This document shows, in pieces, positions 51,180 to 59,271 of a stretch of 64,000 nucleotides of DNA. The notes below the pieces were generated by a model, which did not search any database, was not told where the DNA came from, and saw only the letters and a program-made list of their open reading frames with translations. Positions within the stretch are counted from its first letter, which is position 1; every line of letters begins with the position of its first letter. The position numbers and the translations under genes are program-made. The stretch lies in assembly GCF_001953305.1 (NCBI RefSeq), contig NZ_MTFE01000010.1, forward strand, positions 3,263,776 to 3,327,775, in the 5' to 3' direction. Source of the DNA: Cnuella takakiae (GTDB lineage Bacteria; Bacteroidota; Bacteroidia; Chitinophagales; Chitinophagaceae).

Positions 51180-51735
51180 TACCAGCCTTGAGCGAAATTC
51201 TCCGGTAAATGTATTTGTACGCAGTGTGGTAACCCGGGCAAGGTGCACGTACACATTGCACATCCATGTTTTCTTCCCATCCATAAGTTTTCCCGGAGTA
51301 ACCCAGGCTGAATACAGGACCGGCAGCCCTTTTTCCTTTGAATTGGTATTGCAAACCTGCATCCCAGTACCAGCCGTTTTGCTCCGTAGCATATGCTCGT
51401 TGCAGGCTTTGCTCCGGCCAGGTAAAGCTGCGGCCACCATCGAGGTATACAGAAAAGCTGCGGTCCAAAACGGGTAAGCCATATTGCGCCTGTACAAATA
51501 CCGGCACACTCCTGACGCCATATTTATCGATACCGGTACCCAGGCCTAATTGCCAGGGCCCAACAGCAATGCCGTTTACTGTTTGCACCTGGAAGGCCAA
51601 GCCTGCCTGCCCTTCCAAAAGGCCAATTTGGGTAACAGAGGAAAAGGAAATTTTATGCTGCCTTGCCAGGCTGCTGTCCTGTGCCTGCAACCAAACGAAA
51701 GGAAAAAGTAAAAGCAAAAGAATAAAAAGACGCAT
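51169..51735 (-). CDS. Small outer-membrane beta-barrel protein
   Basis: The 188-residue protein has a signal peptide (LFPFVWLQAQ) and alternating amphipathic strands typical of an 8-strand barrel (LAFQVQTVNGIAVGPWQLGLG, FVQAQYGLP, FSVYLDGGRSF, WYWDAGLQYQF). Loop segment DVQCVRAPCPGYH has two Cys four residues apart, likely a disulfide on an exposed loop. It follows the LVIVD lipoprotein gene by 5 bp and is the last gene of the sigma-factor block. No named family recognised. Confidence 0.75.
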   Translation of the reverse strand: MRLFILLLLLFPFVWLQAQDSSLARQHKISFSSVTQIGLLEGQAGLAFQVQTVNGIAVGPWQLGLGTGIDKYGVRSVPVFVQAQYGLPVLDRSFSVYLDGGRSFTWPEQSLQRAYATEQNGWYWDAGLQYQFKGKRAAGPVFSLGYSGKTYGWEENMDVQCVRAPCPGYHTAYKYIYRRISLKAGIKL

Positions 51736-51740
51736 AGCAG

Positions 51741-53009
51741 TTAGTTGAGGTTGATTTTGCTGATTTGTTTGATTGCCTGCAGGTTGCTGTAATCAAACTG
51801 GAATATGCCCTGGTCGGATACAACCAGCGCGATTTTATCCTGTGCAATGACATCGTAAGTAGTACCCAAGCCGCCAATAGTTTGAACTAGTTTAGGGTCC
51901 CGCTCGTCCTGCACATCAAAAATTTTAAGCCCTGCCAAACCATCGCAAACAAAAAGCCTGTTGCCATCTTTTGAAAGGCCATGCGGGTTTTGCAAGGCGA
52001 TGGTTTTTACCAAGAAAGGCGTTTGCAGGTTGTTGATATTGATTACATCCATTTGGTTGGAAGTGCCACCGCACATGGTACCGCCAGAACGTAGGGTTAC
52101 ATAGGCCGTAAAACCATCAGCAATTACAGGATCGCAACTGCGTACATGGCTAAAGGCACCCTGCCTTGCGGGGGTGGCTGGATTGCCCAGGTCAAAAATA
52201 AACATGCCGGTATTGGAACCTACAAACAACTTGTTCTGAAATGGATATATGGTTTCAATGCCCCACCCCAGGTTCTGGGTACTACTTTTAACCGGGTTGA
52301 GCGGATCGGTAACCTGGAAGGCCGAAAGTTCGGATTGTGTAACGGTATAGAGGTAATCATTCACCATTGTAAAGCGCGCCATGGAGCCCCCTACTCCATT
52401 CACTGGTGCTGCAGCTGCCGCATTTACAAAAACAGGACGGCCACCTGCATCAGCAACCATGCAATTGGGGCAACGCGACCATGTAGTATAAGTGGCGCAA
52501 TCAACAATAGTGTCGCGCTCCACGTAATCAACGATCACCTGAACCGAGTCGGGGTTGGTTTGATTACCCCAGGAAACAAAGCCGTCGTTGAAAACTTTAT
52601 TGCGGAACGTCACTGGCTTTGCCTCTGTCCAGTTACTGACCGGTATAACGGCCAGGTCGCTGTACGAATCAGCGTAGAGCACATTGTTGCGGATGGCAAT
52701 ATCTACATTGCCCAAGATATTGATAAACCCAAGTTTCCGCGGGCTTGCAGGATTGGTATTGTCAAATACATGAATGCCCTTCCACAGTTCGTTTACGAGC
52801 AGGTAAGCACCATACTGGTATATTTTGCCGGGCCGTTCCATCTTGCGGGCTTGCGTAAAACCCATCTCCTTACGCACCGAGCTAAGGCTTTTGTAAACGG
52901 GTTGGTAAATGGTGAACTTGTTGCGGCATTCATCTTTTAAACAACTGGTGAAAAGCAAGGGAAAGCAGAGCAGCACCAGTAGCTGTACAGGGTTTACACG
53001 GGTGGGCAT
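51741..53009 (-). CDS. LVIVD-repeat lipoprotein
   Basis: Starting at MPTRVNPVQLL, the product has 422 residues. The signal ends in LLFTSC, a lipobox. The mature part is a beta-propeller-like array of LVIVD repeats: IHVFDNTNPASPRKLGFINILG, LSAFQVTDPLNPVKSS, MFIFDLGNPATPARQGAF, MDVININNLQTPFLVKTI and LKIFDVQDERDPKLVQTI. Two Cys pairs (DCATYTTWSRCPNC and SCDPV/GGTMCGG) may form disulfides. LVIVD proteins are surface or periplasmic in Bacteroidota, function unknown. The gene lies 91 bp after the barrel-fusion gene in the same direction. Confidence 0.88.
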   Translation of the reverse strand: MPTRVNPVQLLVLLCFPLLFTSCLKDECRNKFTIYQPVYKSLSSVRKEMGFTQARKMERPGKIYQYGAYLLVNELWKGIHVFDNTNPASPRKLGFINILGNVDIAIRNNVLYADSYSDLAVIPVSNWTEAKPVTFRNKVFNDGFVSWGNQTNPDSVQVIVDYVERDTIVDCATYTTWSRCPNCMVADAGGRPVFVNAAAAAPVNGVGGSMARFTMVNDYLYTVTQSELSAFQVTDPLNPVKSSTQNLGWGIETIYPFQNKLFVGSNTGMFIFDLGNPATPARQGAFSHVRSCDPVIADGFTAYVTLRSGGTMCGGTSNQMDVININNLQTPFLVKTIALQNPHGLSKDGNRLFVCDGLAGLKIFDVQDERDPKLVQTIGGLGTTYDVIAQDKIALVVSDQGIFQFDYSNLQAIKQISKINLN

Positions 53010-53100
53010 AAGCAGGAATTTAAAAGCTGACAAGTTGTGCAACCTTTCCGTTGCACGGCGGAGTGTAAAGAATCGAATACTTATAAAGGAGTAAAACAAA

Positions 53101-54408
53101 TTATTTAACCTGCAACTGTATACCGGCACCAAAGGATGCCAGATGGCGGTCATTGTATTTTCGGTTAGCCATTGGGGTAATATGGTAGCTGGCAAAAGGC
53201 CCGGCAAGCAACTCCCAATTTTTTGTCGCCCCTATCCTGTACTGCAGACCTGCATGTACTGGCAATTGCCATCTTTGTACAGCCGGCACTACTTCCCTGA
53301 AATAGGTTGTCCCCGGGAGATATTGCAAGGCTTTATTCCGGACCAGGTAACCCGGCGCTACTCCAGCCTGCACAGAAAGGGGAATACTCCGGACAGGTTT
53401 CAGTTCCAGGGCCAACGGAACACTGATCATTTGAAACTTGTTGTGGTAGGAACCCTGCCCGCCGTTGGCTTCGTACAATTCTATTGCGCGAAAGTTGGCA
53501 TTACTGCTGGCACTAACTAAAACCTTCCTGCCTACGGCAACCTTCTGGGTGTACAACGCATACTGCAGCCCTGCCGAACCTTTCAACCGGCTGCTTATAT
53601 TCTTTTTGAGAAGCACCCCTGCGGAAAGGAACGGTCCACCTGTGATATTTGCCTGCACATTGCCAAACACAGGATTATTGGAAGGTGATGGATCAGCAGC
53701 AAAATTGAGGCTTGCTGCACCTTGCATACCATCTGCACCCGCCCAGGAGCGGCCATATCTTAACTGAACAATCCATGCTAACCGGGTAAGTTGTTTCTCC
53801 ACTTTTTTAATAGCCACTGTTTTGAACAGTGCGCTATCCGGCTGGCGATTGCCTATTGAATAAAACCTTTCTGCCGGTAAGGAAGATATGGCTTCAAAAC
53901 TCTTATCGTTTTTTTCAATAGTCGATTCTAAACCCGCTGATTCAGAAAAAATATCCGTATTTGGTATAGCAGGTTCTATATTTAAAAATGCGATTTTGTT
54001 GGACAAATCACTGGATGATTTGCCCCGCATATATTTTGAATTTTCACCAACTTGAAACTCCTGATTGCTCGGCTGCCTGCCAGGATCATTTGTTTTAGCT
54101 GCACTGGTTTCAATTTGGTTTGCACGATTGCTTTCCTTCTTTGAGGTAATAGCATCTGCTGGCCGATTTATTTCCTTTTGCCTGGTATTGAGGCTTTCGT
54201 TTACCGATGTATTTCCCGCATTATACAACCATAGCACACCTGTAACACCCATTCCTACACCAAGGAAAGCAAGCCATAATACAATGCGCCGCTTTTTCCT
54301 GGGTGCACGAATCTTTGCCTCCACTTCCTCCCACACAGGTGGTGAAGGTGTGAAGGACAGCTCCTGCATTTTCTGCTGCACCGAGCGTTCAAATTCCTGA
54401 TCGTGCAT
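53101..54408 (-). CDS. Anti-sigma-like / single-TM / outer-membrane barrel fusion protein
   Basis: The 435-residue protein has a short cytoplasmic N-terminus with FTPSPPVWEEVEAKIR, a motif of the VW..VE..I type seen in anti-sigma or sigma-partner proteins, and a TM helix at about 41-62 (IVLWLAFLGVGMGVTGVLWLY). A long Ser/Asn/Glu-rich periplasmic linker (about 65-210) leads into a C-terminal beta-barrel domain (about 215-435: WIVQLRYGRSWAG, GPFLSAGVLLKKN, LKGSAGLQYALYTQ, LSVQAGVAPGYLV, ending in GAGIQLQVK). The gene overlaps the ECF sigma gene by 20 bp, so the two are coupled. The design suggests a link from the outer membrane to the sigma factor. Confidence 0.8.
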   Translation of the reverse strand: MHDQEFERSVQQKMQELSFTPSPPVWEEVEAKIRAPRKKRRIVLWLAFLGVGMGVTGVLWLYNAGNTSVNESLNTRQKEINRPADAITSKKESNRANQIETSAAKTNDPGRQPSNQEFQVGENSKYMRGKSSSDLSNKIAFLNIEPAIPNTDIFSESAGLESTIEKNDKSFEAISSLPAERFYSIGNRQPDSALFKTVAIKKVEKQLTRLAWIVQLRYGRSWAGADGMQGAASLNFAADPSPSNNPVFGNVQANITGGPFLSAGVLLKKNISSRLKGSAGLQYALYTQKVAVGRKVLVSASSNANFRAIELYEANGGQGSYHNKFQMISVPLALELKPVRSIPLSVQAGVAPGYLVRNKALQYLPGTTYFREVVPAVQRWQLPVHAGLQYRIGATKNWELLAGPFASYHITPMANRKYNDRHLASFGAGIQLQVK

Positions 54409-54955
54409 AGCTGCCTGGTTTATGGTCCAACATTTTTTTTTCGATCCAGGTTATAAGCAGGGCACGGGCACGGGCATACTGCGACCTCGATGTGCCTTCA
54501 TGTATACCCAACATCTGCCCGATCTCCACATGAGTGTATCCTTCCACTGCGTGCAAATTGAAAATGGTTTGGTAGCCAACCGGCAATTGCCTGATCAGTT
54601 CTGCAAGTTCTTTTGCCTGCAGGCTTACCTGTGGGTCATCGGTGCTTACGGGGTGCAGGTGGTCCGATTCAAATGCCAGCTCCGATTGGTAGCGTACATG
54701 TTTTTTCAGGTAGTTGAGTGCCGTTGTCACCATGATGCGCCGTATCCAGGCGCCCAGTTCACCTGAACCCTTGTATTGGCTTAAGTATCGGTACACTTTT
54801 ACAAAACCCTCCTGCAACACATCTTCTGCATCACCCATGGACTTGGTATACCGGTAACATACGCCCAACATGGGCCCGGCAAATCGGTCGTACAGCATTC
54901 GTTGGGCTGCCGGCCTATGTTTTAAACATTCCGCTACCAATTGGTGATCATCCAT
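54389..54955 (-). CDS. ECF-family RNA polymerase sigma factor
   Basis: The 188-residue sigma factor has region 2 (LYDRFAGPMLGVCYRYTKSMGDAEDVLQEGFVKVYRYLSQYKGSGELGAWIRRIMVTTALNYL) and region 4 (LIRQLPVGYQTIFNLHAVEGYTHVEIGQMLGIHEGTSRSQYARARALL) with the Gly-rich HTH turn. No region 3, so it is of the extracytoplasmic type. It is the first gene of the block; the overlapping downstream gene is probably its membrane partner. Autoregulation is usual but no upstream consensus could be defined. Confidence 0.94.
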   Translation of the reverse strand: MDDHQLVAECLKHRPAAQRMLYDRFAGPMLGVCYRYTKSMGDAEDVLQEGFVKVYRYLSQYKGSGELGAWIRRIMVTTALNYLKKHVRYQSELAFESDHLHPVSTDDPQVSLQAKELAELIRQLPVGYQTIFNLHAVEGYTHVEIGQMLGIHEGTSRSQYARARALLITWIEKKMLDHKPGSYARSGI

Positions 54956-55030
54956 ACAGCCCGGGGGTTAATGGGCTGACAATGGTTAGTTGCATATCGT
55001 TGCAGGCTGCCGTAAAAAAACATGAAAAAA

Positions 55031-55495
55031 TTAGGGTGCCTGCTGCTGGCCTGCTTTGAGGTTGCGCAATCCCTGCTCCATCATGCGGCCATAAGTGCCT
55101 TCATAAAAAAGACTGCTGAAGCGGTGCCAGGGCAAAGGGGAAAGCTTGAAATCCATATACCATTGCAGCGTAAGCGAGTCGGCAGCACCAAATCGGTGCA
55201 GCTCCCAGCCATTGGAAACGGATTTGCCCGAGGCATGGGTTATATCCATAATCACCACTGAATCGTTTTGGGTACGCAGGGAAACTTTTTGTTTTGCAGG
55301 ACTGCCATTGGCATATGCAGGGTGCCAGCTGGGCCACATTGCCGTATCCCGCACTTTTTTCAAAATAGCCGTATCATTTGGCGCAAAATTGATGGCTTTG
55401 GAAATGCGCACCTCCGAAGGCACGAGCTGCGCCATGAGGAAAAAGAGCACACCAAAAAATAAAAATGATAGCAGGGCCAGTTTGATGATACGCAT
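55031..55495 (-). CDS. SRPBCC-type protein with N-terminal membrane helix
   Basis: The 154-residue protein (start MRIIKLA) has one membrane helix (about 4-24) followed by a START/polyketide-cyclase-like fold: ISKAINFAPNDTAILKKVRDTAMWPSWHP, VSLRTQNDSVVIMDITHASGKSVSNGWELHRF and SLTLQWYMDFKLSPLPWHRFSSLFYEG are the strand and helix pattern of the family. The predicted pocket may bind a hydrophobic ligand in the periplasm or at the membrane. It lies between the ABC permease gene and the ECF sigma gene on the same strand, with gaps of 102 and 75 bp. Confidence 0.8.
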   Translation of the reverse strand: MRIIKLALLSFLFFGVLFFLMAQLVPSEVRISKAINFAPNDTAILKKVRDTAMWPSWHPAYANGSPAKQKVSLRTQNDSVVIMDITHASGKSVSNGWELHRFGAADSLTLQWYMDFKLSPLPWHRFSSLFYEGTYGRMMEQGLRNLKAGQQQAP

Positions 55496-55597
55496 ATGCA
55501 AAGAAATAAAAACCGCTTTTAACCCTGTTGGACAGGAAGAGGGTTTGATAAAATGTGTGCATCCGATAACCTTAGCAAAGCTAAAGAGCATCTGCCC

Positions 55598-56698
55598 TTA
55601 TTCCCACCGGAACACTTTGATGGCTACGGCATAAGCTACAATACCCCAGCCGGCAAGTACCGCCAGCTGCAACCCGCAATCGGTAAGGTGTGCGCCTTCA
55701 AAAGAAATTTTGCGCATGGCATCGTTGAAATGCGTGAGCGGCAATGAATAGCTGATAGGTTGCAGCCATACCGGGAAAACATCCACGTTGAAAAAGGTAC
55801 CCGCCAACAGGAATTGGGGCAGGGTGATCATATTGGCAAAGGGCGGAATAGAACTTTCTGTCTTTGCCAACCCGCTTACAATAAAACCAAAACCCATAAA
55901 CACCAGCAGGGCAAGAAAGGAAAGCACCATGATCTCCAGGAATGTAACCCAACCGTTGATCAGGGTAAAGCGGAAAGCAAAATAACCTAAACCAACAATG
56001 ATGATGGCCGTAATCAACTGGAAGATCACCCTTGCAAGGCCTTCACCCAGCAGGATATATCCACGGCGGATGGGAGTAGCATAAAAGCGTTTGAGTACCA
56101 GTTGCTGCCGCAGGCTGTAAAACAAAAAAGCAACACCAAAAACACCGGCACTCAACAAGGAAAAGCCAAGCTGCCCAGGCAGGATAAAGTCAATGGTTCG
56201 GTATTCCCGCACCTGGTTAATCTGTGATTGTAGCTGGGCATAGCTGGCCTTATAAGGATTGCGTTCTTTGTCAATTTTATTAAGGGTATTCTCCAACAGG
56301 GGCAGGAAGGTTGCAATCTTATCACCACTGGCTGTTGTTGATGTAAACAGTACCTGGTAGGCAGCAGCACTGTCTTTTCCGGGGCTTACGGCAATAACAC
56401 CCGTAATCCTGCCTTTTATCAAATCGGCATTCAGGGCGGCAGTATCGGCATAATCGACAAAGCGGATACCCCTTGCTTTGCGCAGGGATTGCACCACGGC
56501 ATTTGTGGTATCACTACCGGGTTGCAGATATAAACGGTAAGAAGGTCCGCCATTGTTGCCTAGAAAGCCAAAAACTACAATCAGGATCAGTGGAAAAAAG
56601 ATGCTGAACAGAACAGAAGAAGGGCTACGGAAAATGGCTCTCAGGCTACCTTTTGTTACGGCTAAAAGGGCCCGCAACTGGCTATATTGATCAGGCAT
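55598..56698 (-). CDS. ABC-2 type transporter permease
   Basis: The 366-residue protein has the ABC-2 layout: a first TM at about 28-46 (SVLFSIFFPLILIVVFGFLG), a large periplasmic domain (about 50-170) and five more TMs (about 175-366), including the signature GFGFIVSGLAKTESSIPPFANMITLPQFLLAGTFF. LKRFYATPIRRGYILLGEG is the coupling-helix region. No ATP-binding protein is adjacent, so the partner ATPase must lie elsewhere. The product is probably a drug or lipid exporter component. Its promoter box is present 18 bp upstream. Confidence 0.88.
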   Translation of the reverse strand: MPDQYSQLRALLAVTKGSLRAIFRSPSSVLFSIFFPLILIVVFGFLGNNGGPSYRLYLQPGSDTTNAVVQSLRKARGIRFVDYADTAALNADLIKGRITGVIAVSPGKDSAAAYQVLFTSTTASGDKIATFLPLLENTLNKIDKERNPYKASYAQLQSQINQVREYRTIDFILPGQLGFSLLSAGVFGVAFLFYSLRQQLVLKRFYATPIRRGYILLGEGLARVIFQLITAIIIVGLGYFAFRFTLINGWVTFLEIMVLSFLALLVFMGFGFIVSGLAKTESSIPPFANMITLPQFLLAGTFFNVDVFPVWLQPISYSLPLTHFNDAMRKISFEGAHLTDCGLQLAVLAGWGIVAYAVAIKVFRWE

Positions 56699-56715
56699 TG
56701 ATGTTGTTTGGTTCG

Positions 56716-56744
56716 CAAAAGTAGGTATTGGGAAGCCGCAGCAA
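56716..56744 (-). promoter_or_regulatory. Promoter of ABC permease gene (TTG-N18-TACTTTTG)
   Basis: On the minus strand TTG (56744-56742) is followed after 18 bp by TACTTTTG (56723-56716), a full match to the Bacteroidota form with slightly short spacing. The predicted leader is only about 10 nt. Confidence 0.55.
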
Positions 56745-56852
56745 GGGAAAATTTAAAAAGGGGTAAATTGATTTTCGGTTGTTTGTTGCTGGTTTGTTTC
56801 AGGGTATCATTTGGAGGCAATCAAAACTGGGTTCCTGCAGCTTGGCTTATGC

Positions 56853-56888
56853 CAAAATAAAAAGGCTCCTTAGAGCCTTTTTATTTTG
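56853..56888 (-). terminator. Terminator of the DUF1080 operon, with the stop codon in the loop
   Basis: A perfect 16-bp inverted repeat (56853-56868 and 56873-56888) with a 4-nt loop. The loop holds the DUF1080 stop codon (56870-56872), so the upstream arm is formed by the last sense codons. The hairpin ends in an AT-rich arm suited to U-tract termination. Confidence 0.85.
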
Positions 56889-57607
56889 ATGTCTTTGAAC
56901 CAGACTGCATCACCATGATCCTGTAAAGCGATATGTCCGCTCCGGTTTTTAGCAAATGCCTGCCAGTCCTTGAACTTGGAGCCAGCAATAAGGGTGTTCC
57001 AGTTATCGTCCCACATGGTGGTAGAAACGGTTTGTACTCCGTTCAGCGACAATTGCAGTTTACCCTTGTTCAGTACAATTTCTGCATGGTTCCACTCGCC
57101 TACTGGTTTTTGCGCTTCCTTGCTGGAAGCTACCAGGTCGTATAGGTCACCAGCCTTGTGTTTGTAAATTTTACCATCAGGGTGGCCCTGGTTATCTACT
57201 ACCTGCATTTCAGGTCCGGTCAGGTAAGTGGCGTTGTATTTTCCCGGGTCGTCCTGCACCAGGAAGATCACACCGGAGTTAGCGTTCGGTGCAATTTTCC
57301 AATCCAGGCTCAGGTGAAAATTTTCGTAGGCTTCGTTGGAAACCAGGTCGCCACCTTCTTTATCTCCCAGGCTTTTTTTGGCCGCAGGATCAAAATGAAT
57401 GGCACCATTATCAACACGCCAGGCTTTGCCCACACCGGTACCACCGTAAGTATGCCAGCCTTTGATTTCCTTACCATCAAAGAGCGGCTGCCAGTCTGCT
57501 CCGCTTTGCGCTGCATGGCTTCCTTGCTGGTTCATTGTGGTTTGCTTGCTGGAAGAGCAGGCGGCCAGCAAGGCCGCCGCCACTCCCAGGGTTAAGAGTT
57601 TGTGCAT
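56870..57607 (-). CDS. DUF1080 lipoprotein (3-keto-disaccharide hydrolase type)
   Basis: The 245-residue lipoprotein (lipobox LLAAC) is a jelly-roll DUF1080 domain: LFDGKEIKGWHTYGGTG, LVSNEAYENFHLSLDWKIAPNANSGVIFLV, EMQVVDNQGHPDG, YDLVASSKEAQKPVGEWNHAEIVL and GHIALQDHGDAVWFKDIKIKRL. Characterised family members hydrolyse 3-keto-glycosides. Its neighbours here (cytochrome c, isomerases, oxidoreductases) fit that role. It follows the cytochrome gene by 3 bp and is the last gene of its operon. Periplasmic, lipid-anchored. Confidence 0.92.
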   Translation of the reverse strand: MHKLLTLGVAAALLAACSSSKQTTMNQQGSHAAQSGADWQPLFDGKEIKGWHTYGGTGVGKAWRVDNGAIHFDPAAKKSLGDKEGGDLVSNEAYENFHLSLDWKIAPNANSGVIFLVQDDPGKYNATYLTGPEMQVVDNQGHPDGKIYKHKAGDLYDLVASSKEAQKPVGEWNHAEIVLNKGKLQLSLNGVQTVSTTMWDDNWNTLIAGSKFKDWQAFAKNRSGHIALQDHGDAVWFKDIKIKRL

Positions 57608-57610
57608 GCT

Positions 57611-58045
57611 TTATTTCTTTAGCAGGAGGATGTACTTAACTATGGTTTTTGCATCGTCTTTCGACAGTTGGGGGTGCGGGGTCATGGGTACCTGGCCCCA
57701 GTTGCCGGCGCCACCATTAATTACCTTGTCAGCCAGCATGTCCACGTCTTTTTCTGTGTACTTGGCTGCAATTTCACGGAAGGCAGGACCAACCAGTTTG
57801 TCATCCAGTTTGTGGCAGGTAGCGCAATCGCTTTTTGCTTCCAGGGCCAGGCCAGCCTGGTAATCGGGATTGGAAGAAAGGTCAACTACTGCGGGCTCGG
57901 TGCCGGTGGTTTGTGCGGCTTCACCCTGGGGTGCTGCAGTTTCAGCGGTTGTAGCCGATTCCTGAGTTGCGCCTTTTTCGGCTTCGTTCGAACCACAAGC
58001 TACCAACAGGGTAATCAGGGAAAGGGTTACCAATACTTTTTTCAT
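57611..58045 (-). CDS. Lipoprotein c-type cytochrome
   Basis: The 144-residue protein has a lipobox (LLVAC), an Ala/Thr/Glu/Gln-rich linker (about 20-55) and one class I cytochrome c domain with CATCH for heme attachment and the Met ligand in GQVPMTPHPQLS. The domain size of about 85 residues is normal. As it is anchored in the envelope, it can take electrons from a periplasmic dehydrogenase; the GMC oxidoreductase of the divergent operon is the obvious candidate donor. Cotranscribed with DUF1080. Confidence 0.93.
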   Translation of the reverse strand: MKKVLVTLSLITLLVACGSNEAEKGATQESATTAETAAPQGEAAQTTGTEPAVVDLSSNPDYQAGLALEAKSDCATCHKLDDKLVGPAFREIAAKYTEKDVDMLADKVINGGAGNWGQVPMTPHPQLSKDDAKTIVKYILLLKK

Positions 58046-58073
58046 GGTCTATTAATTAAGGTGTACGAAGTTA

Positions 58074-59126
58074 CTAAATACCTAGCAGCGAACGATTGTA
58101 TTCTTCACTGGAACCGGTACCTGCAAAATCATCAAATGTTTTATCAGTGGTGGGTATAATGTTGTTTTTGATAAACACGGCCCCTTCTTTAGCGCCAACT
58201 TCAGGATGTTTGAGTGCACACTCCCACTCCATTACGGCCCAACCGCTATAATCGTAGGCGGTGAGTTTGCTGAAAATGGATTTGAAGTCAACCTGTCCAT
58301 CGCCAAGCGAACGGAAGCGGCCGGCACGTTCGACCCAACCCTGGTATCCACCATAAACACCCTGCTTACCCGAAGGGTTGAATTCAGCATCTTTTACATG
58401 GAAAGCACGGATGCGTTCGTGGTAGTGGTCGATATAAGCTAAGTAATCAAGGCACTGCAATACAAAATGGGAAGGATCGTACAACAGGCAGGCCCTTTCG
58501 TGGTTGTTAACTTCCTTCAGGAACATTTCATAAGTGACGCCATCATGGAGGTCTTCACCCGGGTGGATTTCATAACAGACATCTACACCTGCTTCGTCAA
58601 ATGCATTGAGGATGGGCAACCAGCGGCGGCCCAGTTCTTTGAAACCTGTTTCCACCAAACCCGCAGGGCGTTGTGGCCAGGGGTATACTGTGGGCCATAA
58701 CAGGGCTCCACTGAAAGTAGCGTGTGCATTCAGGCCCAGGTTCTGCGATGCCTTGGCTGCATATTTCAATTGTTGCACGGCCCACTCGGTGCGGGCTGTG
58801 GGATTGCCATGCAATTCTTTGGGGGCAAAGCCATCAAACATCTGGTCGTATGCAGGATGCACCGCCACCAGTTGTCCCTGCAGGTGCGTAGAAAGCTCCG
58901 TGATTTCAAGGCCACAACCATTGATCAGGCCTTTTAGATCATCGGCATAGGTCTTACTTTCCGCGGCTTGCTTCAGGTCTATAACCCGTGCATCCCAGGT
59001 AGGCAATTGCACGCCTACAAAACCCAGGGAAGCAGCCCACTCACAAATACTTTTTAAATCATTGAAAGGTGGCTGGTCGCCCAAAAACTGGGCAAGGAAA
59101 ATACCGGGTCCTTTAATTGTCTTCAT
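58074..59126 (-). CDS. Sugar phosphate isomerase/epimerase family (TIM barrel)
   Basis: The 350-residue protein (start MKTIKGPG) belongs to the AP-endonuclease-2/xylose-isomerase-like TIM barrel. Metal-binding residues are visible at strand ends: VCYEIHPGEDLHDG, LLYDPSHFVLQ, IRAFHVKDAEF and GWAVMEWECAL. Its length and the QRPAGLVETGFKELGRRW segment are like those in other keto-sugar clusters. No signal peptide, so cytoplasmic. It probably isomerises or epimerises a keto-sugar from DUF1080 action; the exact reaction is unknown. Confidence 0.9.
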   Translation of the reverse strand: MKTIKGPGIFLAQFLGDQPPFNDLKSICEWAASLGFVGVQLPTWDARVIDLKQAAESKTYADDLKGLINGCGLEITELSTHLQGQLVAVHPAYDQMFDGFAPKELHGNPTARTEWAVQQLKYAAKASQNLGLNAHATFSGALLWPTVYPWPQRPAGLVETGFKELGRRWLPILNAFDEAGVDVCYEIHPGEDLHDGVTYEMFLKEVNNHERACLLYDPSHFVLQCLDYLAYIDHYHERIRAFHVKDAEFNPSGKQGVYGGYQGWVERAGRFRSLGDGQVDFKSIFSKLTAYDYSGWAVMEWECALKHPEVGAKEGAVFIKNNIIPTTDKTFDDFAGTGSSEEYNRSLLGI

Positions 59127-59271
59127 CTTGTATTTCTTTGAAAAGGGCAGCGGCTGCAAACTTTAAAAGGAAGCGTTGTACAATCAAGGTTAGATAAAAG
59201 ATCTTGCCTTGCTTTAAAACAATCCTTTTAAAAAATGCATCCGCCGCCCTGAACTTTTTATGAATCGGATT

